Assembly (NCBI GenBank): GCA_005792355.1
Contig: SXSC01000260.1
Coordinates: 1 to 37,784, forward strand
Origin: Opitutaceae bacterium
GTDB taxonomy: Bacteria; Verrucomicrobiota; Verrucomicrobiia; Opitutales; Opitutaceae
Direction of reading: 5' to 3'
Length of the DNA stretch: 37,784 bases
Position 1 is the stretch's first letter. Each line of letters starts with the position of its first letter. A model generated the notes under the pieces. That model was given only the letters and a program-made list of their open reading frames with translations. It did not search any database and was not told where the DNA came from. Positions 6,687 through 14,121 of this stretch are shown here, piece after piece. The position numbers and the translations under genes were made by a program.

Positions 6687-8438
6687 ATGACGCCCCCGTC
6701 ACCCACCACGATTCATCGCGCCGCCGTCGCCACCGCCGGCGTCGCGGCCGCCCTCGTGCTGACGGTCGCCACGGTCCTGCTCACCCTGCACTTCACGGCC
6801 ACGACGAACGATCCGTGGAAATCCCCGCAGCTCCTCGAGCTCAAGGAGCAGTTGCGCCAGGCCCCCAAGGACGAGGCGGTCAAGACGCGTATCCGGGAAC
6901 TGGATTTTCAGTTCCGGCAGAGTTACGTGCGGCGGCTGCGACTGGGAGCGACCGGCGGCTGGCTGCTGCTGGCCGGGACCGTCGTGCTGGTCTTCGCCCT
7001 GCAAACCGCCGGCGAGGCGCGGAAACGCCTGCCGCAGCCCAGGCCCGACCCCGCCGCCGCGGCCAACGCCGCGCGGCGCGCCGCCCACTCCCGGCGCGCC
7101 GTGGTGCTCGCCGCCGCCGCCTGCGCCGGTGGCCTGCTGGCCGTCAGCTGGGGCGTGCGCTCGCAGTTTTCCCGTCCGCCCGGCGGCGGGGCAACCGCCG
7201 TCGCCGGGTCGGCGTCGACGCCTCCCCTGCCATCCGCGGAGGAATTTGCCCGCAACTGGCCGCGCTTCCGCGGCCCCGATGGCGGCGGCACCGCGGCCCC
7301 GGAGGCGCCGTTGCACTGGGACGCGGCGACCGGAGCGGGTGTGGCCTGGAAATCCGCCGTGCCCGTCCCGGGCTTCAATTCCCCGATTGTCTGGGGCGAC
7401 CGGGTGTTTGTGTCCGGCGCGACGCGCGACCAACGGGTGGTGTTCTGCTTCGACACCGCGAACGGGGCCCTGGTCTGGCAATGCGTCATCGCGCTCCCGC
7501 CGGGACCGGGCGCCGCGGCGCTCGATCTGTCGGAGGAGACTGGATACGCTGCGTCGACACTCGCGACCGACGGCCGGCACGTGTACGCGATTTTCGGCCA
7601 CGGCGATCTCACGGCCGTCACCTTCGCCGGCCGGGTGGCCTGGACCAGGCATCTCGGCGTGCCGCGCAATCCCTTCGGCCACGCCACCTCGCTGGCGGTG
7701 TGGCAGGGCCGCGTGATCGTGCAGTATGATCAGGGCGAGAGCGCCGCGAAGCAATCCCGTCTCTTTGCCTTCGACGGCGCCAGCGGCCGCCTGCTCTGGG
7801 AAAAAACGCGGCCGATTTCCAGTTCGTGGGCGACGCCGATTGTCGTCGAGGCGGCGGGCCGGACGCAGATCATCACGCTCGGCGTGCCCCTGGCGATCGC
7901 GTATGCGTTTGCCGACGGGGCCGAGTTGTGGAGCGCGAGGGTGATGGAAGGCGAAGTGACGCCCTCCCCGGTTTTCGCGGGCGGACTCGTCCTCATAATT
8001 AATCCCGAACATTCGCTCATCGCGATCAAGCCGGATGGCGCGGGTGATGTGACGGCGACGCATGTCGCCTGGCATACGGAAGAGAGCATGCCCGACGTGA
8101 CGAGCCCCGTCAGCGACGGCAAGTGGGCCTTCGCCGTGAACAGCGGGGGCGACCTCTTCTGTTTCGAGACCAAGGCGGGCGCGAAAGTCTGGAGCAAGGA
8201 ACTGGATACGGGCGTGCAGGCCTCGCCGGCGATCTTCGGAGGCAGGCTTTATGTCACTGCCACCAACGGCACGACCATCGTGGCGGCGGTGGGCGCGGAG
8301 TACCGCGAGCTCGCCCGCAACGGGCTGGGAGAAAAAGTTTACGCCTCGCCCGCGCTCGCCGGCGGGCGGCTGTACCTGCGCGGTGAGAAGCATCTTTTCT
8401 GCCTGAACGGGAGCGCGACACCCGCCTCCAGACCCTGA
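6687..8438 (+). CDS. multi-span membrane protein with PQQ-like beta-propeller
   Basis: I chose the ATG at 6687; the frame is open further upstream, but that part covers the terminator and the REP-like hairpins. The product has 583 residues. Hydrophobic segments lie at about 12-36, 88-107 and 138-156. Between the first two is a charged helix (LELKEQLRQAPKDEAVK), and after the third a Gly/Pro linker leads into the WPRFRGPDGGG motif of PQQ-like propellers. Blades include 'VVFCFDTANGALVWQCV', 'RLFAFDGASGRLLWEK', 'LAIAYAFADGAELWSARV' and 'LFCFETKAGAKVWSKEL'. It differs from the propeller at 1563 by the three-segment membrane part. The propeller is probably on the outer face of the cytoplasmic membrane. 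Three bases separate its stop from the NuoE-NuoF gene, so it is in one operon with the NAD(H) module. Confidence 0.85.
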   Translation: MTPPSPTTIHRAAVATAGVAAALVLTVATVLLTLHFTATTNDPWKSPQLLELKEQLRQAPKDEAVKTRIRELDFQFRQSYVRRLRLGATGGWLLLAGTVVLVFALQTAGEARKRLPQPRPDPAAAANAARRAAHSRRAVVLAAAACAGGLLAVSWGVRSQFSRPPGGGATAVAGSASTPPLPSAEEFARNWPRFRGPDGGGTAAPEAPLHWDAATGAGVAWKSAVPVPGFNSPIVWGDRVFVSGATRDQRVVFCFDTANGALVWQCVIALPPGPGAAALDLSEETGYAASTLATDGRHVYAIFGHGDLTAVTFAGRVAWTRHLGVPRNPFGHATSLAVWQGRVIVQYDQGESAAKQSRLFAFDGASGRLLWEKTRPISSSWATPIVVEAAGRTQIITLGVPLAIAYAFADGAELWSARVMEGEVTPSPVFAGGLVLIINPEHSLIAIKPDGAGDVTATHVAWHTEESMPDVTSPVSDGKWAFAVNSGGDLFCFETKAGAKVWSKELDTGVQASPAIFGGRLYVTATNGTTIVAAVGAEYRELARNGLGEKVYASPALAGGRLYLRGEKHLFCLNGSATPASRP

Positions 8439-8441
8439 GCC

Positions 8442-10802
8442 ATGTCCACCGTCGAACTCCAACCCGTCGAGGAGGCCATCGCGAAGATCGGACGCAAGCC
8501 GGAGTCGTTGATCCCAATCCTGCAGCGGTTGCAGAACCACTATGGCTACCTGCCGCAGGAGGCGCTGGAGCACGTGTGCGCGCTGACCGAGATCCGGCCC
8601 GCGGACGTAACGGGGGTGGCGTCGTTCTACGACATGTTCCGGCACGCGCCGGTCGGCAAACACCTCGTGCGCGTCTGCAAGGGGACGGCCTGCCACGTCT
8701 CGGGCGCGGATCGGATCGAAGAGGCGCTGCGGCTGCACCTGCACATCCCGGCCGGGACCGACACCGACGCGGCCCGCGAGTTCACGGTGGAGCCCGTGTC
8801 GTGCGTTGGTTGCTGCACCCTGGCACCGGTGGTGACCATCGACGGCACGACCATCGGCCACACCAAACCGGAGCAGGTGCCGGCGATGGTCCGGGAATTT
8901 CTCGCGCAACAGGTGCAGCCCGTCGAGCTGCGTTCAACCGAGGAAGCGGCACCACCGGTGGCCGGAACGAACGCCACCATCCACGTCGGGCTCGGCTCGT
9001 GCTGCATGGCGAAGGGCAGCGACCGGCTGTTTCACGCGTTGCACGACAGCGCGGCCCGCTCGGGAGCCAAGATCAACGTGAAGCGGGTTGGCTGCGTCGG
9101 CATGTGCCATCGCACGCCGCTGATCGAGGTGGCCCTGCCCGGAGGTGGCAAGCGCTTCTACGCCGACCTCACGCCGGATCACGCGAGCGCGCTCATCCGG
9201 CGGCACTTCCAACCGCGCGGCATCGTCGGCCGGGCGACGCAACTCTGGCAGCGGGCGCTCGACGGCCTGCTGCTCGACGTGGCGCCGCCGGGCGAGCAGG
9301 TGGCGCAGGCCGAGCTGACGATGCGCGATCCCGGCGTGAACGCGTTTCTCGGGCGCCAGGTGCACATCGCCACCGAAGATTTCGGCCACCTGGATCCACT
9401 CGACCTCGATGAATACGTCGCCCACGGGGGCTTCGAGGCGCTGCAGCGGGTGCTGGGCGGCCTGCCGCCGGAGGAAGTGATCGCCACCGTGGAGCAGTCC
9501 GGTCTGCGTGGGCGCGGCGGAGCGGGATTTCCGACGGGGCAGAAATGGCGGATCATGCACGGCCAGCCCGGCACGGAAAAATTTGTCATCTGCAACGGCG
9601 ACGAAGGCGATCCCGGCGCGTTCATGGATCGCATGATCCTCGAATCGTTTCCGTACCGCGTGATCGAGGGCATGGCGATTGCCGCGCTGGCCACCGGAGC
9701 GCACGCGGGCATCTTCTACATCCGGCACGAATATCCGCTCGCGGTGCGGCGGGTGCGGACCGCCCTCGCGCTCCTCGATCGCCGCGGCTGGATCGGCGCG
9801 CGATTGCTGGGCACGGACCGGCCGTTCCACGTCTCGATCGTCGAGGGCGCCGGCGCCTTCATCTGCGGCGAGGAAACCGCCCTGATTGAGTCCATCGCTG
9901 GCCGGCGCGGCATGCCCCGGCTGCGCCCGCCGTTCCCCGCCGAATCCGGTATCCAGGGAAAACCCACGTTGGTGAACAACGTCGAGACTCTCGCGATGGT
10001 GCCGTGGATCCTGCGCCACGGCGCCGCGCGCTTCGCCGGCATCGGCACGGCGAAGAGCAAAGGGACCAAGGTCTTCGCCCTGGCCGGCCACGTGCGCCGC
10101 GGCGGATTGATCGAAGTCCCGATGGGCACCACGATTCGCGACATCGTCGAGGAGATCGGCGGCGGGGTCGGGCCCGGCCGCCGGTTCAAGGCCGTGCAGA
10201 TCGGCGGCCCCTCCGGCGGCTGCGTCCCGGCGCGGCTGGCGGACACACCGGTGGACTTCGAGTCGTTGCGCGAAGTCGGCGCCATCATGGGCTCGGGTGG
10301 CCTCGTGGTGCTCGACGACACGACGTGCATGGTGGACATCGCGCGCTACTTTCTGCAGTTCACCGAGGCTCAGTCCTGCGGCAAATGCACGTTCTGCCGC
10401 GTCGGCACCAAGCGCATGCTCGATTTGCTCGAACGCCTGTGCACCGGCCGGGCGCAACGCTCGCACCTCAAGGAACTCGAACGCCTCGCCCACCAGGTGG
10501 GTGCCGGCAGCCTCTGCGGGCTCGGCCGGACCGCACCCAATCCCGTGCTCACGACCCTGCGGTACTTCCACGACGAATACGAGGCCCACCTCCAGGGCCG
10601 CTGCCCCGCCGGCCGGTGCACCGCGCTCATCAAGTACCGGATCACGGACGCGTGCACCGGCTGCACGCTCTGTGCGCAGCACTGCCCGGTGGACGCGATT
10701 CCGCTCACACCGTACGCCCGGCACACCATCGACCTCGACCGCTGCACGCGTTGCGACACCTGTCGCAAAGTCTGCCCCTACCACGCCGTGGAGGTGACAT
10801 GA
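8442..10802 (+). CDS. NuoE-NuoF-ferredoxin fusion, NAD(H):acceptor flavo-iron-sulfur subunit
   Basis: This 786-residue protein joins parts usually encoded separately. Residues 1-155 are NuoE/HydC-like, with the [2Fe-2S] ligands Cys79, Cys84, Cys121 and Cys125. Residues 175-255 are a second thioredoxin-like ferredoxin (Cys187, Cys218, Cys222), as found at the N-terminus of HydB/HndC proteins. Residues 300-720 are NuoF: GRGGAGFPTGQKW at 357-369, the FMN/NADH site NGDEGDPGAFMDR, and the [4Fe-4S] motif SCGKCTFC with Cys692. The end holds two bacterial ferredoxin motifs (CTGCTLCAQHC, CTRCDTCRKVC). It is the NAD(H)-reactive subunit of a complex such as those of bifurcating hydrogenases or NAD-linked formate dehydrogenases. 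Neither catalytic subunit is encoded here. The stop overlaps the next start (ATGA). Confidence 0.93.
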   Translation: MSTVELQPVEEAIAKIGRKPESLIPILQRLQNHYGYLPQEALEHVCALTEIRPADVTGVASFYDMFRHAPVGKHLVRVCKGTACHVSGADRIEEALRLHLHIPAGTDTDAAREFTVEPVSCVGCCTLAPVVTIDGTTIGHTKPEQVPAMVREFLAQQVQPVELRSTEEAAPPVAGTNATIHVGLGSCCMAKGSDRLFHALHDSAARSGAKINVKRVGCVGMCHRTPLIEVALPGGGKRFYADLTPDHASALIRRHFQPRGIVGRATQLWQRALDGLLLDVAPPGEQVAQAELTMRDPGVNAFLGRQVHIATEDFGHLDPLDLDEYVAHGGFEALQRVLGGLPPEEVIATVEQSGLRGRGGAGFPTGQKWRIMHGQPGTEKFVICNGDEGDPGAFMDRMILESFPYRVIEGMAIAALATGAHAGIFYIRHEYPLAVRRVRTALALLDRRGWIGARLLGTDRPFHVSIVEGAGAFICGEETALIESIAGRRGMPRLRPPFPAESGIQGKPTLVNNVETLAMVPWILRHGAARFAGIGTAKSKGTKVFALAGHVRRGGLIEVPMGTTIRDIVEEIGGGVGPGRRFKAVQIGGPSGGCVPARLADTPVDFESLREVGAIMGSGGLVVLDDTTCMVDIARYFLQFTEAQSCGKCTFCRVGTKRMLDLLERLCTGRAQRSHLKELERLAHQVGAGSLCGLGRTAPNPVLTTLRYFHDEYEAHLQGRCPAGRCTALIKYRITDACTGCTLCAQHCPVDAIPLTPYARHTIDLDRCTRCDTCRKVCPYHAVEVT

Positions 10803-12406
10803 GTGCCGTGCCGATTCACATCGACGGCCGTGAAGTGGCCGTGTCCCCCGGGCAAACTGTGCTCGCCGCCGCCCGCCAGCTCGGCCTCGACATCCCCACG
10901 CTCTGTCATCTCGAGCAATGCGGCCCGTTGACGACCTGCCTCGTCTGCCTCGTGAAAATCAACGGCCGACTCGTGCCCTCCTGCGGCGTGGTCGCCACGC
11001 CGGGGATGGTGGTGGAAAGCGAAACCGAAGAGGTGCACACGGCGCGTCGCACCGCGTTGGAATTGCTGTTCAGCGATCACGTCGGCGACTGCCTCTCGCC
11101 CTGCAATTTGCTGTGCCCGCTCCGGCTCAACATTCCCGTGATGATCCGGCAGATCGAGTCGGGCGAACTCGGCGCCGCCACCGCCACCGTGCGCCAGTCC
11201 CTGCCACTGGCGGCCGTGCTCGGCCGGTTGTGTCATCATCCCTGTGAGAAGGGCTGCCGGCGCGGCGCGAACGACGACCCCGCGGCCATCCGGGAAATGG
11301 AACGTCACGTCGCCGATCACGACCTCGCCCAGGCGGAGCCCTACCGGCCGCCGGTGGCGCGCGACGGTGGCCGCTCGGTGGCGGTGATCGGCGCCGGGCC
11401 CACCGGCCTCGCCGCGGCGTGGTTCTTGCGCCGGCAGGGCCATGCCGTCGACCTCTTCGATCGCCATCCCCGCCCCGGCGGTTCGCTGCGCATTTTGGAG
11501 GAAACGGCCTTGCCGCACCACGTGCTCTCGGCCGAGCTCGACGGCGTGATGGCGCTGGGAGTTCGTTTTCACGGCGGAGCGGAGTTGGGCGGGACGCTCG
11601 CGTTGGCCGAGTTGTCGGTTCGCCACGATGCCGTGGTGCTGGCCGTGGGCGAGGAGGCGAAAGCCGACGGCGCGGCCCTGGGCGTGCCAGTGACGGAGCA
11701 CGGCCTCGCGGCGGATCCGAACACCTGCCAGACGACGTTGCCGGGGGTCTTTGCCGCCGGCGCCGCGGTCAAGCCGGTCAAGCACCTTGTCCGGGCTCTG
11801 GCCGAGGGCCGCGCCGTCGCCGACTGCGTTGATCTCTTCCTGCGTGGGGCCACGGTGCGCCGCCCCGACAAGCCGTTCAGCAGCATCATGGGCCGGCTCG
11901 ATCCCGGGGAGCTGAGGACTTTTCTCCAGCACGGAAGTCTTCGCGCCAAAGCGTCGCCGTGCAGTGCGTGCGCGGCGGGCCTGAGCCGGCAGGAAGCCGA
12001 GTGCGAGGCGTCGCGTTGCCTGCATTGCGATTGCCGCTCCTCGGGCAACTGCGTCCTGCAGCACTATGGCCAGGTCTACGGCGCCAACGCCGACCGCTTC
12101 CGCGCGAAACGCCGGCCCTTTGAGGAACAGGTGCAGCTCGGCGGCGTGATTTTTGAGCCGGGCAAGTGCATCCTCTGCGGAATCTGCGTGAAGCTCACGG
12201 AGCTCGCCCGCGAACCGCTCGGGCTGACGTTTGTCGGTCGCGGTTTCGAGGTCCGGATCGGCGCGGCGCTCAACCGCACGGTGGCCGAGGGTCTGCAGCA
12301 GGTCGCCGCCGAGGTCGTGCACCAATGCCCCACCGGGGCGCTGTGCTTCGCCTCGGACCGGGAGAAAAAACCCGGGGCCCCGGCGGTCTTGTCACGTAAT
12401 ACGTGA
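10799..12406 (+). CDS. [2Fe-2S] / truncated GltD-like / NuoG-like iron-sulfur flavoprotein
   Basis: This 535-residue protein is a mosaic. Residues 1-75 are a NuoG-type [2Fe-2S] domain with Cys36, Cys47, Cys50 and Cys62. The region 95-160 has CLSPCNLLC and CHHPCEKGC, the latter typical of the GltD-type Fe-S domain. At 194-222 there is a dinucleotide fold with GAGPTG. The NAD(P)H-binding part expected between the two FAD halves of a GltD protein is missing. The FAD-closing motif, normally GVFAxGD, reads GVFAAGA, so the Asp is lost. The C-terminus (385-520) has several Cys and KCILCGICVK with a later CP, like NuoG. It probably relays electrons between the NuoF fusion and another partner. Whether it still binds FAD is uncertain. 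Confidence 0.85.
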   Translation: MSAVPIHIDGREVAVSPGQTVLAAARQLGLDIPTLCHLEQCGPLTTCLVCLVKINGRLVPSCGVVATPGMVVESETEEVHTARRTALELLFSDHVGDCLSPCNLLCPLRLNIPVMIRQIESGELGAATATVRQSLPLAAVLGRLCHHPCEKGCRRGANDDPAAIREMERHVADHDLAQAEPYRPPVARDGGRSVAVIGAGPTGLAAAWFLRRQGHAVDLFDRHPRPGGSLRILEETALPHHVLSAELDGVMALGVRFHGGAELGGTLALAELSVRHDAVVLAVGEEAKADGAALGVPVTEHGLAADPNTCQTTLPGVFAAGAAVKPVKHLVRALAEGRAVADCVDLFLRGATVRRPDKPFSSIMGRLDPGELRTFLQHGSLRAKASPCSACAAGLSRQEAECEASRCLHCDCRSSGNCVLQHYGQVYGANADRFRAKRRPFEEQVQLGGVIFEPGKCILCGICVKLTELAREPLGLTFVGRGFEVRIGAALNRTVAEGLQQVAAEVVHQCPTGALCFASDREKKPGAPAVLSRNT

Positions 12407-12410
12407 CAAG
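12388..12410. promoter_or_regulatory. 10-bp perfect inverted repeat across the stop codon
   Basis: CTTGTCACGT and its exact complement flank a three-base AAT spacer; the stop codon (12404-12406) lies in the right arm. There is no T-run directly after it, so it is not a standard terminator, although it may stop transcription. It is unusually AT-rich for the region and could equally be an operator for the gene at 12532, about 120 bp away. Confidence 0.5.
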
Positions 12411-12531
12411 TTGATCCGTCGGTTTTTTGGCGAAACGCGAAGTTTCCCGCCGATTCCCGGTTCCGGGCGCACCCCGCCGGACGAGAGAAACGTTGCAGCG
12501 GGACGGCCATTTTCCTCTGCTTGGTTCTCCC

Positions 12532-13410
12532 ATGTCGCGCCCCACGGTTTGCATTTCGCTCGCGCTCTTCGCGTTCGGTGGCTCCCAGGCCGCTGCGATG
12601 AACCTGCGCATGGAAGCCTCGACCGCCTGGGCGGAGAATATCTCGCGTTCCTCGGCCGCCTCCGACTGGCGCGACGCGCAAAAATTCGAAATGAACACCG
12701 CGCTTTCGCTCCTGCGCGAATGGCACACCGGGTTTGTCACCAGCGGCGAGTTGGGCGTCGGTTTCGAGCGCGTGCCGAGATACACCAAGCTCGACACCTT
12801 CACCGCCGGAACCGCCGTGCAGGTGCGCCAGAAATTCGGCTTCGGCGCCTATGCGCCCGTGCTCTCGCTCGACGCCGGGCTCCGCGCCCGCGCCGCCCAG
12901 CTCGACGCCAGCGACGGCTGGACCGCCACCGCCGGCCTGCGCCTCGCCAAGCGGCTCACGCCATCCTGGCGCGTCGCGGCGACCGGTGACTGGCAGCAAC
13001 ATTACGCCCGTAACGCCATCTTCGATACCAAGCACCACCGCGCCTTCGGCACCGTTACCTGGGACTTCAACGAACGTTGGTCGCTCACCCACGGCAACGG
13101 GCGCCTCTGGGGCAGCTTCACCGCCAACGCCTCGGCGGCCGTCTGGTCCCGCGCCCTCTCGGGTGCGCTCGGGAGCAACATCTCCACTTATTACAACACC
13201 ATCCACTGGGGCGTCACCGGCACCTACGGCCCCCGCTGGGTCTCGTACCTCGTCGACGGTCGGATCAGTTTTTGGTGGCTCGAGCTCTCGCCCGCAATCG
13301 GCCGCAATACCTCGCTGCCGCTCCGCTACGACAGTCTCTTTTCGGTCAACAAGGTCGGCGTGAAATACCGGCAGGATGTCTGGACCGTGCAGGTGCTGCA
13401 TCGCTTCTGA
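12532..13410 (+). CDS. outer-membrane-like beta-barrel protein of unknown function
   Basis: The ATG at 12532 gives a 292-residue protein with a signal peptide (about residues 1-22, ending Ala-Ala-Ala). The rest is rich in alternating polar and hydrophobic stretches with many Trp and Tyr, for example 'WRVAATGDWQQHYARNAIF' and 'VKYRQDVWTVQVLHRF'. It ends in Phe, as outer-membrane barrels recognised by BAM do. I do not recognise a named family. About 57 bp separate it from the cupredoxin-like gene, which is in turn fused by overlap to a cyclase gene. A shared operon and a role in the same sensory or copper-related process are likely. A porin or structural role without signalling is also possible. 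Confidence 0.75.
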   Translation: MSRPTVCISLALFAFGGSQAAAMNLRMEASTAWAENISRSSAASDWRDAQKFEMNTALSLLREWHTGFVTSGELGVGFERVPRYTKLDTFTAGTAVQVRQKFGFGAYAPVLSLDAGLRARAAQLDASDGWTATAGLRLAKRLTPSWRVAATGDWQQHYARNAIFDTKHHRAFGTVTWDFNERWSLTHGNGRLWGSFTANASAAVWSRALSGALGSNISTYYNTIHWGVTGTYGPRWVSYLVDGRISFWWLELSPAIGRNTSLPLRYDSLFSVNKVGVKYRQDVWTVQVLHRF

Positions 13411-13467
13411 ACCCGGCCTGCGCTCCTGGACAAGACTGCCCGCAATTCGCCACTCCCTTCCTCCATC

Positions 13468-14121
13468 ATGCGCTTGCCCACCCTCACTCTCCTGGCCTTC
13501 GTCCTCACCCTCCCTGCCGCCGCCGCCACCAACAGCGGCAGTGTGCGCATCGAAATCAAAGACCCCAAGGGTGGGCCGGTCGCCGACGCCGTGGCGTCGC
13601 TCGTGCCGCTCGACGCGGCCCCCGGGCTCACGCCGCCGGCGGAACCACTCGCCGTCACCCAGGAGGGCGAGGAATTCAGACCCTATGTCACCGCCATTGT
13701 CGTGGGCACGCGCGTGGTCTTTCCCAACCGCGACAAGGTGCAGCATCACGTGTATTCCATTTCCAAGACGAAGAAATTCGATCTCCCGCTGTTCCGTGGA
13801 GAGAGCAAGGAGGCCGTGCTCTTCGACCAACCGGGCGTGGTCAGCCTGGGCTGCAACATCCACGACTGGATGTCGGCTTACGTCGTCGTGCTCGCCACCC
13901 CCCACTTCGCGAAAAGCGGCGACCACGGCCTCGTTTCGCTCTCCGGTCTGCCGGCCGGCCGCTACCGGCTCGATGTCTGGCATCCGCGGATCAAGGCCAT
14001 GTTGCAGCGCGAGGTTACCATCGCGCCGAACGACACCGCCACGCAGATTATCTCGGTCTTGCTCGGGGTCGACCGGCGCATCCGGCGGGCGCCCGAGGGC
14101 GGCGCCGGCGGCTACAAGTGA
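13468..14121 (+). CDS. secreted cupredoxin-like protein ('methylamine utilization protein'-type)
   Basis: This 217-residue protein has a signal peptide at residues 1-20. Residues 25-60 resemble a small carboxypeptidase-regulatory-like beta-sandwich start (VRIEIKDPKGGPVADAVASL). The core reads VVFPNRDKVQHHVYSIS with His93/His94 and SLGCNIHDWMSAYV with Cys129, His132 and Met135, the ligand order of a type 1 blue-copper site. Annotated relatives are often called methylamine utilization proteins, but no mau genes are nearby, so that name should not be taken as function. Expected location is the periplasm or cell surface. Its stop overlaps the GTG start of the cyclase gene (GTGA), suggesting coupled translation and that the copper protein may feed the cyclase sensor. 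Confidence 0.85.
   Translation: MRLPTLTLLAFVLTLPAAAATNSGSVRIEIKDPKGGPVADAVASLVPLDAAPGLTPPAEPLAVTQEGEEFRPYVTAIVVGTRVVFPNRDKVQHHVYSISKTKKFDLPLFRGESKEAVLFDQPGVVSLGCNIHDWMSAYVVVLATPHFAKSGDHGLVSLSGLPAGRYRLDVWHPRIKAMLQREVTIAPNDTATQIISVLLGVDRRIRRAPEGGAGGYK

Noticed and set aside
6699-10784. Very long open frames on the minus strand opposite the PQQ-like and NuoE-NuoF genes
   Set aside because: They are Arg/Gly/Ala-rich mirror frames of high-GC coding sequence with no domain; the plus-strand genes are certain.
8442-12406. Ordinary NAD-linked hydrogenase, formate dehydrogenase or complex I operon
   Set aside because: No H-cluster, molybdopterin or membrane proton-pump subunit is encoded in the window.
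13468-14121. Methylamine utilisation gene
   Set aside because: The name comes from annotated relatives; there is no methylamine dehydrogenase or MauG gene nearby.
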